This document shows, piece after piece, positions 1 to 5,700 of a DNA stretch of 5,813 nucleotides. This stretch comes from Anaeromyxobacter dehalogenans (GTDB lineage Bacteria > Myxococcota_A > UBA9042 > DTJE01): NCBI GenBank assembly GCA_020722625.1, contig DYKK01000216.1:1-5813 (forward strand), read 5' to 3'. The notes under the pieces are model-generated. The model ran no database searches and was not told where the DNA came from. It saw only the letters and a program-made list of their open reading frames with translations. Position numbers and translations under genes: made by a program. Each line of letters starts with the position of its first letter. The stretch's first letter is position 1.

Positions 1-88
1 GCTTCGCCGACGCTTCGCGTTGGCTTCGCCGACGCTTCGCGTTGGCTTCGCCGACACTTCGCGTTGGCTTCGCCGACACTTCGTGTTC
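1..88. repeat. 22-bp tandem repeat, four copies, cut by the window edge
   Basis: Units 1-22, 23-44, 45-66 and 67-88. Each is two related 11-mers, GCTTCGCCGAC and GCTTCGCGTTG. The first two units are identical, the third differs by one base (G to A at unit position 12), and the fourth also differs at two later positions. The period is not a multiple of three and there are no spacers, so this is neither a coding repeat nor a CRISPR. The array probably continues to the left. Confidence 0.9.
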
Positions 89-96
89 GCGCGTCC

Positions 97-119
97 AGAC
101 GCGAGCAGTGCTCGCGTCT
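97..119. repeat. Perfect 11-bp inverted repeat
   Basis: Arms AGACGCGAGCA (97-107) and TGCTCGCGTCT (109-119) flank a single G. As RNA this would fold to a strong 10-bp stem with a 3-nt loop on either strand. It lies downstream of lspA; no U-run follows, so a standard intrinsic terminator is not supported. Confidence 0.6.
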
Positions 120-124
120 CCAAG

Positions 125-164
125 AGAACCATATCGAGACGGAGTCGCGATATTGGAGAGTTCT
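125..164. repeat. Imperfect long hairpin downstream of lspA
   Basis: Nested pairs AGAAC/GTTCT (125-129, 160-164), ATATCG/CGATAT (131-136, 148-153) and GAC/GTC (138-140, 144-146) form one interrupted stem closed by GGA. It sits 38 nt beyond the lspA stop and could end or protect that transcript, although no U-tract follows. With the neighbouring 97-119 stem it may be part of one repeat element. Confidence 0.45.
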
Positions 165-202
165 TCAGCGGCCTCCCAGTGTGGCCCTGAACCTGCCACC
201 AG

Positions 203-1321
203 TCACGACCTCGCCGGGGCGTCCGCTCGAAGCGAGGCCTGGCCTTGACGGTTGAGGTCGGCCGAGGTCTCTCGGTTCCGCGTCGCCCGGTCGGTCTTCT
301 TCCGGGACCCCGAGGTCAGGAGCAGGACGATCACGCCCACGGTGATCCCGATGTCCGCGATGTTGTAGCGCGGCCAGTGGTAGTCGCCCCAGTACATGTG
401 GATGAAGTCCACGACGTAGTGCGCGGACAGGCGGTCCACCACGTTGCCGATGGCCCCACCCAGGATCCCCCCCAGCGCGATCAGGGGCAGCGGGTGCTCG
501 CTCGGAGGCCGCACCAGGAGGGCCACGACCACCCCGATGGCCACCAGGGACAGGACGAAGAAGACCGTGCGCCGCAGGTCGTCGTCCACGTCCGCGAGCA
601 GGCCCCACGCGCCCGCCGGGTTCTCGACGTAACTGAAGTCGAGGTGCTCGGGGATCAGCACGACCTGGCGATGGCCCACGAGGTACAGGTCCCCCTCCTC
701 GGCCGGGGCCGAGGGCGCCACGAGGTCCCGGCGGCCGCGCGTCGGAAACAACCCACGCTCGATGGTGGTCCGACGCTCGTCGTCCGACAGATGGGGGAGG
801 GCCTCGGCCAGGAAGGCGTCCAGGGTCACCCCGTCCAGGGCGGCCCGGACACGGGCGCGCACCTCCTCGGGGGCGAGGCCGGGGTTCTCCTGGGCGACCC
901 GGCGCTCCTCGCGGGCCGGGTCCGGGCGGTCCAGGCGCCTCGCGAAACGCCGGAGGTCCCCGTGATCGAAGACGAAGAAGCCGTGGATCGGGGGGGCGTT
1001 GTCCTCGACCCGGAACGCCGGGAGGTCGGGGGTGAACCGCGTGTCCGTCTCCACCCGGAAGAGGCTCCCGGCGAGCGCGCCGTCGTCGAGGTCCGGCCAG
1101 CGGGAGCGCACCAGGTCGCCCACCGTGGTCCCCGGGGCGATCCCCTCGGCTCGAACGGGCAGCAGGTGCTCGCCGGTCGCGAGGTTCTGCTCGGCCCAGC
1201 GTTTGGTCCACAGGTCGGACACGGCCGTGGCCGCCACCACCGCGAGCACGATCCCATACCGCCTGGTCAGGTGCCGGGCCCCAAATCCGCCCTCAATTTC
1301 CGCAATCCTTCGAATCAACAT
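203..1321 (-). CDS. lspA: Lipoprotein signal peptidase (signal peptidase II) with a very large periplasmic insertion
   Basis: Inner-membrane aspartyl peptidase that removes the signal peptide from diacylglyceryl-modified prolipoproteins. The C-terminal half is a clear family match: YVENPAGAWG (residues 231-240, the NxGAAF region), GNVVDR (292-297) and YNIAD (319-323). Catalytic Asp pair is D296 and D323; the conserved first-helix D36 and K40 are present. Likely membrane segments are about 22-36, 252-270, 277-295 and 321-336. Length is 372 aa against about 165 in E. coli; D36 to N234 spans 198 residues against about 30, so roughly 170 extra residues sit where the periplasmic beta-cradle lies. 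The insert is charged, has no membrane segment, and I recognise no domain in it. A polar tail (337-372) follows the last helix. The ATG at 1321 has only a weak purine-rich ribosome site (GAAG, 8 nt). The first ~18 codons overlap a dispersed repeat copy, so the exact N-terminus is less certain than the gene. Follows ileS after 133 nt and probably shares its transcript. Confidence 0.93.
   Translation of the reverse strand: MLIRRIAEIEGGFGARHLTRRYGIVLAVVAATAVSDLWTKRWAEQNLATGEHLLPVRAEGIAPGTTVGDLVRSRWPDLDDGALAGSLFRVETDTRFTPDLPAFRVEDNAPPIHGFFVFDHGDLRRFARRLDRPDPAREERRVAQENPGLAPEEVRARVRAALDGVTLDAFLAEALPHLSDDERRTTIERGLFPTRGRRDLVAPSAPAEEGDLYLVGHRQVVLIPEHLDFSYVENPAGAWGLLADVDDDLRRTVFFVLSLVAIGVVVALLVRPPSEHPLPLIALGGILGGAIGNVVDRLSAHYVVDFIHMYWGDYHWPRYNIADIGITVGVIVLLLTSGSRKKTDRATRNRETSADLNRQGQASLRADAPARS
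1278..1306 (-). repeat. Dispersed 29-bp repeat, copy A (over the lspA start region)
   Basis: On the minus strand it reads ATTGCGGAAATTGAG then GGCGGATTTGGGGC. It matches copy B (4552-4580) at 24 of 29 positions without gaps. It encodes about residues 6-15 of LspA. Confidence 0.45.
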
Positions 1322-1341
1322 AAAGTTTGCTTCGTTTCATT

Positions 1342-1458
1342 TCACCACCCTGGGGCCGCGACTTCCAAGTCGCGGCTGGCACGGAAGCATGATATGCCAA
1401 CGTGTTTCGTCGTGCTGCCGAGATCGAGGTGGCGGATCGTGGGGGTCCTTTCCGTCAT
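1342..1458 (-). CDS. Possible 38-aa ORF coupled to ileS
   Basis: The ileS TGA overlaps an ATG (ATGA), and a strong GGAGG lies 7 nt before that ATG, inside the last ileS codons. The reading frame runs 38 codons and ends 20 nt before lspA, in a different frame from it. The peptide begins MTERTPTIRHLDLGS; its C-terminal part (ASRDLEVAAPGW) is encoded by a perfect palindrome, which argues that this end is repeat-derived rather than selected protein. I recognise no family and see no membrane segment. It could be a real small protein, a translational bridge from ileS to lspA, or an accident, since GGAGG here also simply encodes Leu-Glu-Asp of IleRS. Confidence 0.22.
   Translation of the reverse strand: MTERTPTIRHLDLGSTTKHVGISCFRASRDLEVAAPGW
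1355..1376. repeat. Perfect 10-bp palindrome in the ileS-lspA gap
   Basis: GCCGCGACTT-CC-AAGTCGCGGC, arms 1355-1364 and 1367-1376. It would fold to a 9-bp stem with a 4-nt loop on the mRNA between ileS and lspA. There is no U-tract, so it is more likely an RNA-processing/stability element or a palindromic repeat unit than a terminator. Confidence 0.6.
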
Positions 1459-4250
1459 CCGGCGTCCTCCAGGGTCCGGACGACCTCTCTGCAACGCGGG
1501 CACAGGTCCGGATGCGTCGCGTCGCCCTCCCCGAGCCGCTCCGACCAGTTCCAGCAGCGCGCGCACCGCGCGCCGGGTGCGCGCTCGACCGCGACCTGGA
1601 GTCCCCCCGTCCCGGTCTGAAGCGTCACCTTCGACACGACGAACAACTCGGGGAGCCACCGCTCGAAGCGCCGAAGCCCCTCGGCCACGGCCCCGTGCGG
1701 CGGCAAGGTCAGGCGCACCGCGGCCTCCAGGGGATGTCCCACCTCGCCCGCCACGCGCAGGCGCTCGATCTCGCCCAGGACCGTGGCCCGCGCGTCCAGG
1801 ACCGCCCCCATTGCGGCCGTCAGGGCCTCGTCGGGTTCCCCATACTCCGCCGGGTCCGGGAAGGGGGCGAGGAACACGCTCGCCGGGTCCCCCGGTCCCT
1901 TCGGCAGGTGTCCCCACGCCTCCTCGCAGGTGAAGGACAGGATCGGGGCGGTCAGGGTCAGCGTCCCGCGCAGGATGCGCAGGATCGCGCCCTGGATGGA
2001 CCGGCGCTCGCGTCCCCACGGGAGCCCGCAGTACAGGCGGTCCTTGCCGATGTCCAGGTAGAACGCGGACAGGTCGCGGACCGCGTAGTCCAGCAGCAGG
2101 CGGACCACGGTGTGGAACTCGTACGCCTCGTAGGCGTCGCGCACCGCGCGGACCACCTCTGCGAAGCGGAGCATCGCGTAGCGATCCTGGTCCAGCGAAT
2201 CAGAGATCGGCAGGAGGTCCCGGGCCGGGGCGAGGTCGGACACCACGCCCAGCATGAACCGGAACGTGTTGCGGACCTTCCGGTACGCCTCGACGAGGCG
2301 CGTCAGGATCTCGTCGGACAGGCGGATGTCGTCGCGGTAGTCCTCGGCCGCGGTCCACAGGCGCAACAGGTCCGCGCCGTTCTTCTGGATCACCTCGTCC
2401 GGGTCCACGTAGTTGCCGAGGCTCTTGGCGAGTTTCTTCCCGTCCCCGTCCACCACGAAGCCGTGGGTCAGGACCTCCCGGAACGGGGCCTGCCCGCGCG
2501 TGCCCACGGAGGCGAGGAGCGACGACTGGAACCAGCCCCGGTGCTGGTCGCTTCCTTCCAGGTACAGGTCCGTCCGGGTCTTGAACCCGTAGCGGGGCTC
2601 GATGACCGCGGCGTACGACGTGCCGGACTCGAACCAGACGTCGAGGATGTCGCGCACCCGGTCCAGGTTGCGGCCCCCGCACTTGGGACAGGCCAGGCCG
2701 TCCGGAAGCAGGTCGGACAGGTCCCCGTCGAACCAGACGTCCACGCCTCCTTGCTCGACGCGGGATGCGACGCGTTCCACGAGGTCCGGGCTGGACCACG
2801 ACTCGCCGCAGTCCCGGCAGGTCACGGCCACGATGGGGACCCCCCAGAACCGCTGGCGCGAGATGCACCAGTCCGGGCGGCTTCGCAGCATCCCGCCGAT
2901 CCGGGCGCGGCCCCACTCGGGGATGAAGCGCACGTCCTCGATGGCCTGCAGCGCCGCCTCGCGCAGGCCTGTCCGGTCCACCGAGATGAACCACTGCGGG
3001 GTCGTCCGGAAGATCACCGGGTTCTTGCTGCGCCAGCAGTGCGGGTACGAGTGGGTGTAGTCCTCGACGTGGATCAGGGCGCCGCGCTCTCGCAACAGGC
3101 GCACGATGTCCGGGTCGCAATCGAAGACCACGCGGCCCGCGAAGTCCGGGACCTCGCCCGTGAAGCGGCCCTGGGCGTCCACCGGCGCATACGGGGGCAG
3201 GCCGTAGCGCCGGCCGACCTCGAAGTCCTCCTCTCCGTGCCCCGGCGCGGTGTGGACGCAGCCCGTGCCCGTGTCCAGGGTCACGTGCTCGCCCAGGATC
3301 ACGAGCGATTCGCGCGGCAGGAACGGGTGCGTGCACGTGGCCCCTTCCAGGGCGCGGCCCGGCATCCGCGCCACGACGTCTCCGCGCGGGAGCCCCGTGG
3401 CCTGGTGGAACGCCTCGAGGCGCTCCTCGGCCAGGACCAGGACCTCGCCCGCGACGACCTCGGCCACGTAGGTCGCGTCCGGGTGCAGGGCGATGGCGAG
3501 GTTCGCGGGGAGGGTCCAGGGGGTCGTGGTCCAGATCGCCACGGCCCCGGCGCGGCCCTTCAGGTCGGGGACGCGCTCGTCGAAGCCCGCGCGGAAGGGG
3601 AACCGGACGGTCACGGACGGGGACACGGACTCGTGGTACTCGACCTCCGCCTCCGCGAGCGCGGTCTCGCACACGGGACACCACAGGACGGGCTTGTGGC
3701 CTACATGGACCGTCCCCTGTCCCACGAACCGGCCGAACTCGCGCACGATGAGGGCCTCGTACCCCGGGGTCATCGTCTGGTAGGGGTGGTCCCAGTCCCC
3801 GAGCACCCCGAGCCGACGGAACTCCTCCCGCTGGACCTCGACCCACCGCGCCGCGAACTCCCGGCAGCGCCGGCGCAGGTCTCGGGGGTCCGACCGCGCC
3901 GCCTCACGTCCCATCTCACGCTCGACCGCGTGCTCGATGGGCAGGCCGTGGCAGTCCCAGCCGGGGACGTACTCGCACCACCGCCCGCTCATGTTGCGGG
4001 ACTTCACCACGATGTCCTTCAGGACCTTGTTCAGGATGTGGCCGTGGTGGATGTCGCCGTTCGCGTACGGCGGCCCGTCGTGCAGGATGAACCGCTCCCC
4101 GCCCCGTTCACGCGCGGCCTCGACCATGCGCTCGTAGATGCGCTCGCGGGTCCAGAACTGAAGGACCTCCGGCTCCTTGCGGGCCAGGTTCGCCTTCATC
4201 GGGAACTCGGTCCGCGGGAGCCGGAGAGTCGCCTTGTAGTCGTTGCCCAT
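1455..4250 (-). CDS. ileS: Isoleucine--tRNA ligase (IleRS)
   Basis: Cytoplasmic class I aminoacyl-tRNA synthetase that charges tRNA-Ile. Full length at 931 aa (E. coli 938). Order of motifs: N-terminus MGNDYKATLRLP; HIGH motif as HHGH (68-71) within PYANGDIHHGH; GWDCHGLPIE (98-106); CPVC (191-194); editing domain with WTTTPWTLPANLA (240-252) and GHGEEDF (337-343, editing Asp342); WCISRQRFWG (461-470); further Cys pairs 478/481 and 521/524; GSDQHRGWFQSSLL (566-579); KMSKS motif as KLAKS (606-610); C-terminal zinc finger with C896, C899, C917, C920. An upstream in-frame GTG at 4322 would add 24 residues. The ATG at 4250 is preferred because the protein then begins like other IleRS, AAGGA and GGAGG lie just upstream, and a promoter sits between the two starts. 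The TGA overlaps the ATG of a 38-codon ORF; lspA follows. All catalytic and editing motifs look intact. Confidence 0.98.
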   Translation of the reverse strand: MGNDYKATLRLPRTEFPMKANLARKEPEVLQFWTRERIYERMVEAARERGGERFILHDGPPYANGDIHHGHILNKVLKDIVVKSRNMSGRWCEYVPGWDCHGLPIEHAVEREMGREAARSDPRDLRRRCREFAARWVEVQREEFRRLGVLGDWDHPYQTMTPGYEALIVREFGRFVGQGTVHVGHKPVLWCPVCETALAEAEVEYHESVSPSVTVRFPFRAGFDERVPDLKGRAGAVAIWTTTPWTLPANLAIALHPDATYVAEVVAGEVLVLAEERLEAFHQATGLPRGDVVARMPGRALEGATCTHPFLPRESLVILGEHVTLDTGTGCVHTAPGHGEEDFEVGRRYGLPPYAPVDAQGRFTGEVPDFAGRVVFDCDPDIVRLLRERGALIHVEDYTHSYPHCWRSKNPVIFRTTPQWFISVDRTGLREAALQAIEDVRFIPEWGRARIGGMLRSRPDWCISRQRFWGVPIVAVTCRDCGESWSSPDLVERVASRVEQGGVDVWFDGDLSDLLPDGLACPKCGGRNLDRVRDILDVWFESGTSYAAVIEPRYGFKTRTDLYLEGSDQHRGWFQSSLLASVGTRGQAPFREVLTHGFVVDGDGKKLAKSLGNYVDPDEVIQKNGADLLRLWTAAEDYRDDIRLSDEILTRLVEAYRKVRNTFRFMLGVVSDLAPARDLLPISDSLDQDRYAMLRFAEVVRAVRDAYEAYEFHTVVRLLLDYAVRDLSAFYLDIGKDRLYCGLPWGRERRSIQGAILRILRGTLTLTAPILSFTCEEAWGHLPKGPGDPASVFLAPFPDPAEYGEPDEALTAAMGAVLDARATVLGEIERLRVAGEVGHPLEAAVRLTLPPHGAVAEGLRRFERWLPELFVVSKVTLQTGTGGLQVAVERAPGARCARCWNWSERLGEGDATHPDLCPRCREVVRTLEDAG

Positions 4251-4289
4251 GGTCCTTGCGGCCTCCAGGGAACGCGAGAACAGGGCGGA

Positions 4290-4318
4290 AGTGTAGGCGC
4301 GACCCACGAGGCCGTCAA
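4290..4318 (-). promoter_or_regulatory. Promoter of ileS
   Basis: On the minus strand, TTGACG (4313-4318, 5 of 6) and TACACT (4290-4295, 4 of 6) are spaced by 17 bp. A start near 4283 would give a leader of about 33 nt to the ATG at 4250. It lies downstream of the alternative GTG at 4322, which supports the shorter IleRS. The leader is far too short for a T-box riboswitch. Confidence 0.6.
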
Positions 4319-4326
4319 CCACCCGG

Positions 4327-4343
4327 GGCGGACACGGTCCGCC
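4327..4343. promoter_or_regulatory. 7-3-7 inverted repeat just upstream of the ileS -35 box
   Basis: GGCGGAC-ACG-GTCCGCC is a perfect dyad whose near edge lies 8 bp upstream of the -35 hexamer. It could be a regulator site or a small hairpin. A second, wider-spaced pair (CCGCCAC at 4339-4345 with GTGGCGG at 4374-4380) overlaps it. No regulator can be named. Confidence 0.35.
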
Positions 4344-4549
4344 ACCGCAATATCGCCCCCACGACTGCCGGTTGTGGCGGGCGTCCGGGATCCGGGACCC
4401 GGGGTCCGGGGTCGCGGTGGACGTGGCATCGTCGTCATGCGCCGATCATCGCGTCCAACGCGGCCCTGACACTGTCACTGCCCCTGCCCACTGAATCTGC
4501 TTGCTGAACCTCCCGCCGCTCCCATCCTCCGCTTTGAAGTGACGTCAAG
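4344..4549. other. Gene-free stretch upstream of the ileS promoter
   Basis: Between the ileS promoter region and the end of the helical-protein gene I see no credible gene. Positions about 4383-4413 are a low-complexity tract of repeated CCGGGA/CCGGGG units with an odd-centred palindrome GACCCGGGGTC. TGACACTGTCA (4467-4477) and TGACGTCA (4540-4547) are further small palindromes. No U-tract terminator for the upstream operon is visible. Confidence 0.5.
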
Positions 4550-5014
4550 CTATTGCGGAAGTTGCTGGCGGATTCTGGGCGGGAATCCACGACCCAGGAT
4601 CGGATAGCACCGGAGGAGATGGGCGGGGACCGTCGCGGCGACACCGGGTTCGACATTCAGGCCGAGGCGGCGCGCGAGCCTGACGACCTGCGTCCGGCGG
4701 CCTGTCGCGAGGGCCGATGCTTGCCGCGCAGCCAGGATCCTCAGGGCGGCCGGGTCTCCCCCCACCGGCTCGGGGAGGGCCGCAAGCAGTTTCAACGCGA
4801 TGCCGAGCACCCGCCCGACCGACTCCCGATCCTCGGCACCGATCCCGCCGGCGCGCAACTTGAGGGCCAGCGCATGGACGAGCACCGGTCCGAAGGCGAG
4901 CTGGTGCGCCCAGTATGCGTCGCTTCGAGGCTCGGCGACCCGGGTCTCTTCGATCATCCGGTCGAGGATCGCGTTCCAGTCGGCGCGCGTCCGGGATTTC
5001 CCTTGCAGCCTCAC
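4550..5014 (-). CDS. Unrecognised helical protein, second gene of nucleotidyltransferase operon
   Basis: I do not recognise a family for this 154-aa protein. It starts with GTG (5012-5014) overlapping the TGA of the upstream nucleotidyltransferase gene (GTGA), with AGGA 6 nt ahead, so the two are almost certainly translationally coupled and probably partners. It is predicted to be mostly alpha-helical and soluble: an N-terminal charged helix (9-28), a hydrophobic helix about 38-54, a helix about 64-80, and an Arg-rich stretch 100-118. There is no signal peptide. R30 and H37 form an Rx6H spacing; HEPN ribonucleases use Rx4-6H, but the residue after Arg here is Ser rather than the usual polar N/D/H, so this is only a weak hint. 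The last 11 codons and the TAG stop lie inside a dispersed repeat copy (4552-4580), so the original C-terminus may have been replaced or truncated. Confidence 0.72.
   Translation of the reverse strand: MRLQGKSRTRADWNAILDRMIEETRVAEPRSDAYWAHQLAFGPVLVHALALKLRAGGIGAEDRESVGRVLGIALKLLAALPEPVGGDPAALRILAARQASALATGRRTQVVRLARRLGLNVEPGVAATVPAHLLRCYPILGRGFPPRIRQQLPQ
4552..4580 (+). repeat. Dispersed 29-bp repeat, copy B (over the stop of the helical-protein gene)
   Basis: Reads ATTGCGGAAGTTGCT then GGCGGATTCTGGGC on the plus strand. It shares 24 of 29 bases with copy A and 22 of 29 with copy C, including an exact 13-base core TGGCGGATTCTGG. The TAG stop (4550-4552) and last codons of the helical-protein gene fall on its complement. 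Confidence 0.5.
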
Positions 5015-5547
5015 AGGTAGTCCTCGAACACGTACCGGAGGTTGTCCTGGATGACAGGGTCCTCTCGGTGGCGCCTCGGGAGCCTGCTTGCGGCCTCCGC
5101 GATGTCCCGGCGCGTCAGGCCGAATCTTCGGACGAGGAACGCCACGTCCGCCAGGTCTTCCGGATCCAGGCGCTTGAGCTTCCCGACCACGAGGTCCGCG
5201 GCAGGGGGGGTCTTCACGGTGAGGCGCCGGCCGCGAAAGACCGTGTTGTACGGGACCTCATCACTCGGCGTGGGCAACACGAGGGTCTCCTCCGGCACGG
5301 TCTCGATGTAGTCGCGGTCCGGGTCGTCCTTGTCGCCGGGATTGAAGCCGAGTCCAGCCCGCTCGCAAGCCGCGCGGAGGTCGGGCTCGGAGTACCGCGA
5401 CTCCGGCAGCACGTCCATGTCCATCGTCACGCGCTGGTCCAGGCCCAGTGCCAGGACAGCCGCCCCCCCCCTGATGACCAGGACAGTCTCCGACTCCAGG
5501 GCCTCGTCCAGCCGCTCGAAGGTCCTTCGGAGGTCCTCTCTGTCCAT
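5011..5547 (-). CDS. AbiEii/DUF6036-like nucleotidyltransferase
   Basis: A 178-aa protein with the layout of minimal nucleotidyltransferases of the polymerase-beta superfamily (AbiEii/DUF6036 type). The nucleotide-binding Gly pair is G27-G28 in VIRGGAAVLALGL, followed by the metal-binding DMD (D43, D45) in TMDMDVL. The C-terminal part, DLVVGKLKRLDPEDLADVAFLV (119-139), matches the conserved Lys plus 'DLADV' helix seen in AbiEii-like proteins. Such proteins transfer a nucleotide to a protein or tRNA; the substrate here is unknown. ATG at 5547 has GAGG 8 nt upstream. It is the first gene of an operon with the helical protein that follows by a GTGA overlap, and has its own promoter with an operator-like dyad. 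A G9 run (codons 26-29) falls on the Gly-Gly motif and a second run of seven encodes T113-P115. Context suggests a toxin-antitoxin or defence pair, which is inference. Confidence 0.88.
   Translation of the reverse strand: MDREDLRRTFERLDEALESETVLVIRGGAAVLALGLDQRVTMDMDVLPESRYSEPDLRAACERAGLGFNPGDKDDPDRDYIETVPEETLVLPTPSDEVPYNTVFRGRRLTVKTPPAADLVVGKLKRLDPEDLADVAFLVRRFGLTRRDIAEAASRLPRRHREDPVIQDNLRYVFEDYL
5463..5471 (-). repeat. G9 homopolymer within the nucleotidyltransferase gene
   Basis: Nine consecutive G on the coding strand spanning codons R26-A29, which include the catalytic Gly-Gly pair. A second homopolymer, seven C on the coding strand (5204-5210), encodes T113-P115 of the same gene. Slippage at either would shift the frame. 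Confidence 0.85.
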
Positions 5548-5590
5548 CGTTCGCGCCTCGGCTCATCGGGCTTGAATCGAGGTGAAATTG

Positions 5591-5619
5591 ATTATAGACG
5601 CCGGTCCCCGGCGGGACAA
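5591..5619 (-). promoter_or_regulatory. Sigma-70-type promoter of the nucleotidyltransferase operon
   Basis: On the minus strand, TTGTCC (5614-5619, 4 of 6 consensus) and a perfect TATAAT (5591-5596) are separated by exactly 17 bp. The expected transcription start near 5584 gives a leader of about 36 nt that ends with GAGG and the ATG at 5547. The AT-rich stretch around the -10 box stands out from the GC-rich surroundings. Confidence 0.72.
5599..5613. promoter_or_regulatory. Operator-like inverted repeat in the promoter spacer
   Basis: CGCCGG-TCC-CCGGCG is a perfect 6-3-6 inverted repeat lying wholly between the -35 and -10 boxes of the nucleotidyltransferase operon promoter. A protein bound here would block RNA polymerase, the usual geometry of autorepressed small operons. 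No DNA-binding domain is obvious in either gene product, so the regulator is unknown. In GC-rich DNA a short dyad can also arise by chance. Confidence 0.5.
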
Positions 5620-5634
5620 GCGCGGCCCCCCGGC

Positions 5635-5667
5635 CCTGATTCGCCGCCTCGACGGCGGCGAATCAGG
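5635..5667. repeat. Perfect 14-bp hairpin
   Basis: Arms CCTGATTCGCCGCC (5635-5648) and GGCGGCGAATCAGG (5654-5667) around TCGAC. It is strong enough for a terminator of a gene arriving from either side, but no U-tract follows on either strand. It lies about 16 bp upstream of the -35 box of the nucleotidyltransferase operon and may insulate that promoter. Confidence 0.6.
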
Positions 5668-5700
5668 ATTTCGGATTGCGGATTGCCGATTTCGGATTGA
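5666..5700. repeat. Five 7-bp tandem repeats
   Basis: GGATTTC, GGATTGC, GGATTGC, CGATTTC, GGATTGA in register. The array begins inside the right arm of the adjoining hairpin. Heptameric repeats of this kind are familiar in intergenic DNA of several high-GC environmental bacteria. The period is not a multiple of three and nothing suggests it is translated. Confidence 0.7.

Noticed and set aside
1..88. CRISPR array
   Set aside because: The repeats abut one another with no spacers, and no cas gene is present.
1355..1376. Intrinsic terminator of ileS
   Set aside because: The stem is strong but has no U-tract on either strand; calling it a terminator is not justified.
245..1933. A 562-codon plus-strand open frame over lspA and the ileS end
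   Set aside because: Antisense shadow of lspA and ileS; composition is low-complexity and no family is recognised.
4251..4322. Longer IleRS starting at GTG 4322
   Set aside because: The added 24 residues are not part of the normal IleRS N-terminus, and the likely promoter lies inside them.
4251..4330. T-box riboswitch upstream of ileS
   Set aside because: The predicted leader is only about 33 nt, and no specifier stem or T-box sequence is visible.
999..4469. A 1156-codon open frame on the plus strand covering ileS
   Set aside because: It lies antisense to an intact, motif-complete ileS. Long antisense frames are expected in GC-rich genes with strong third-position bias, and its translation is Arg/Val/His-rich with no recognisable domain.
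4196..4507. Short ORFs of 80-83 codons on both strands upstream of ileS
   Set aside because: They overlap the ileS start and promoter, have low-complexity Pro/Arg/Gly composition, and have no convincing ribosome sites.
4540..4547. TGACGTCA palindrome as a regulatory site
   Set aside because: An 8-bp palindrome is likely by chance, and it lies at the 3' end of a gene with no promoter next to it.
4435..4656. A 73-codon minus-strand ORF overlapping the end of the helical-protein gene
   Set aside because: It starts inside a better-supported gene, runs through repeat copy B, and shows no family features.
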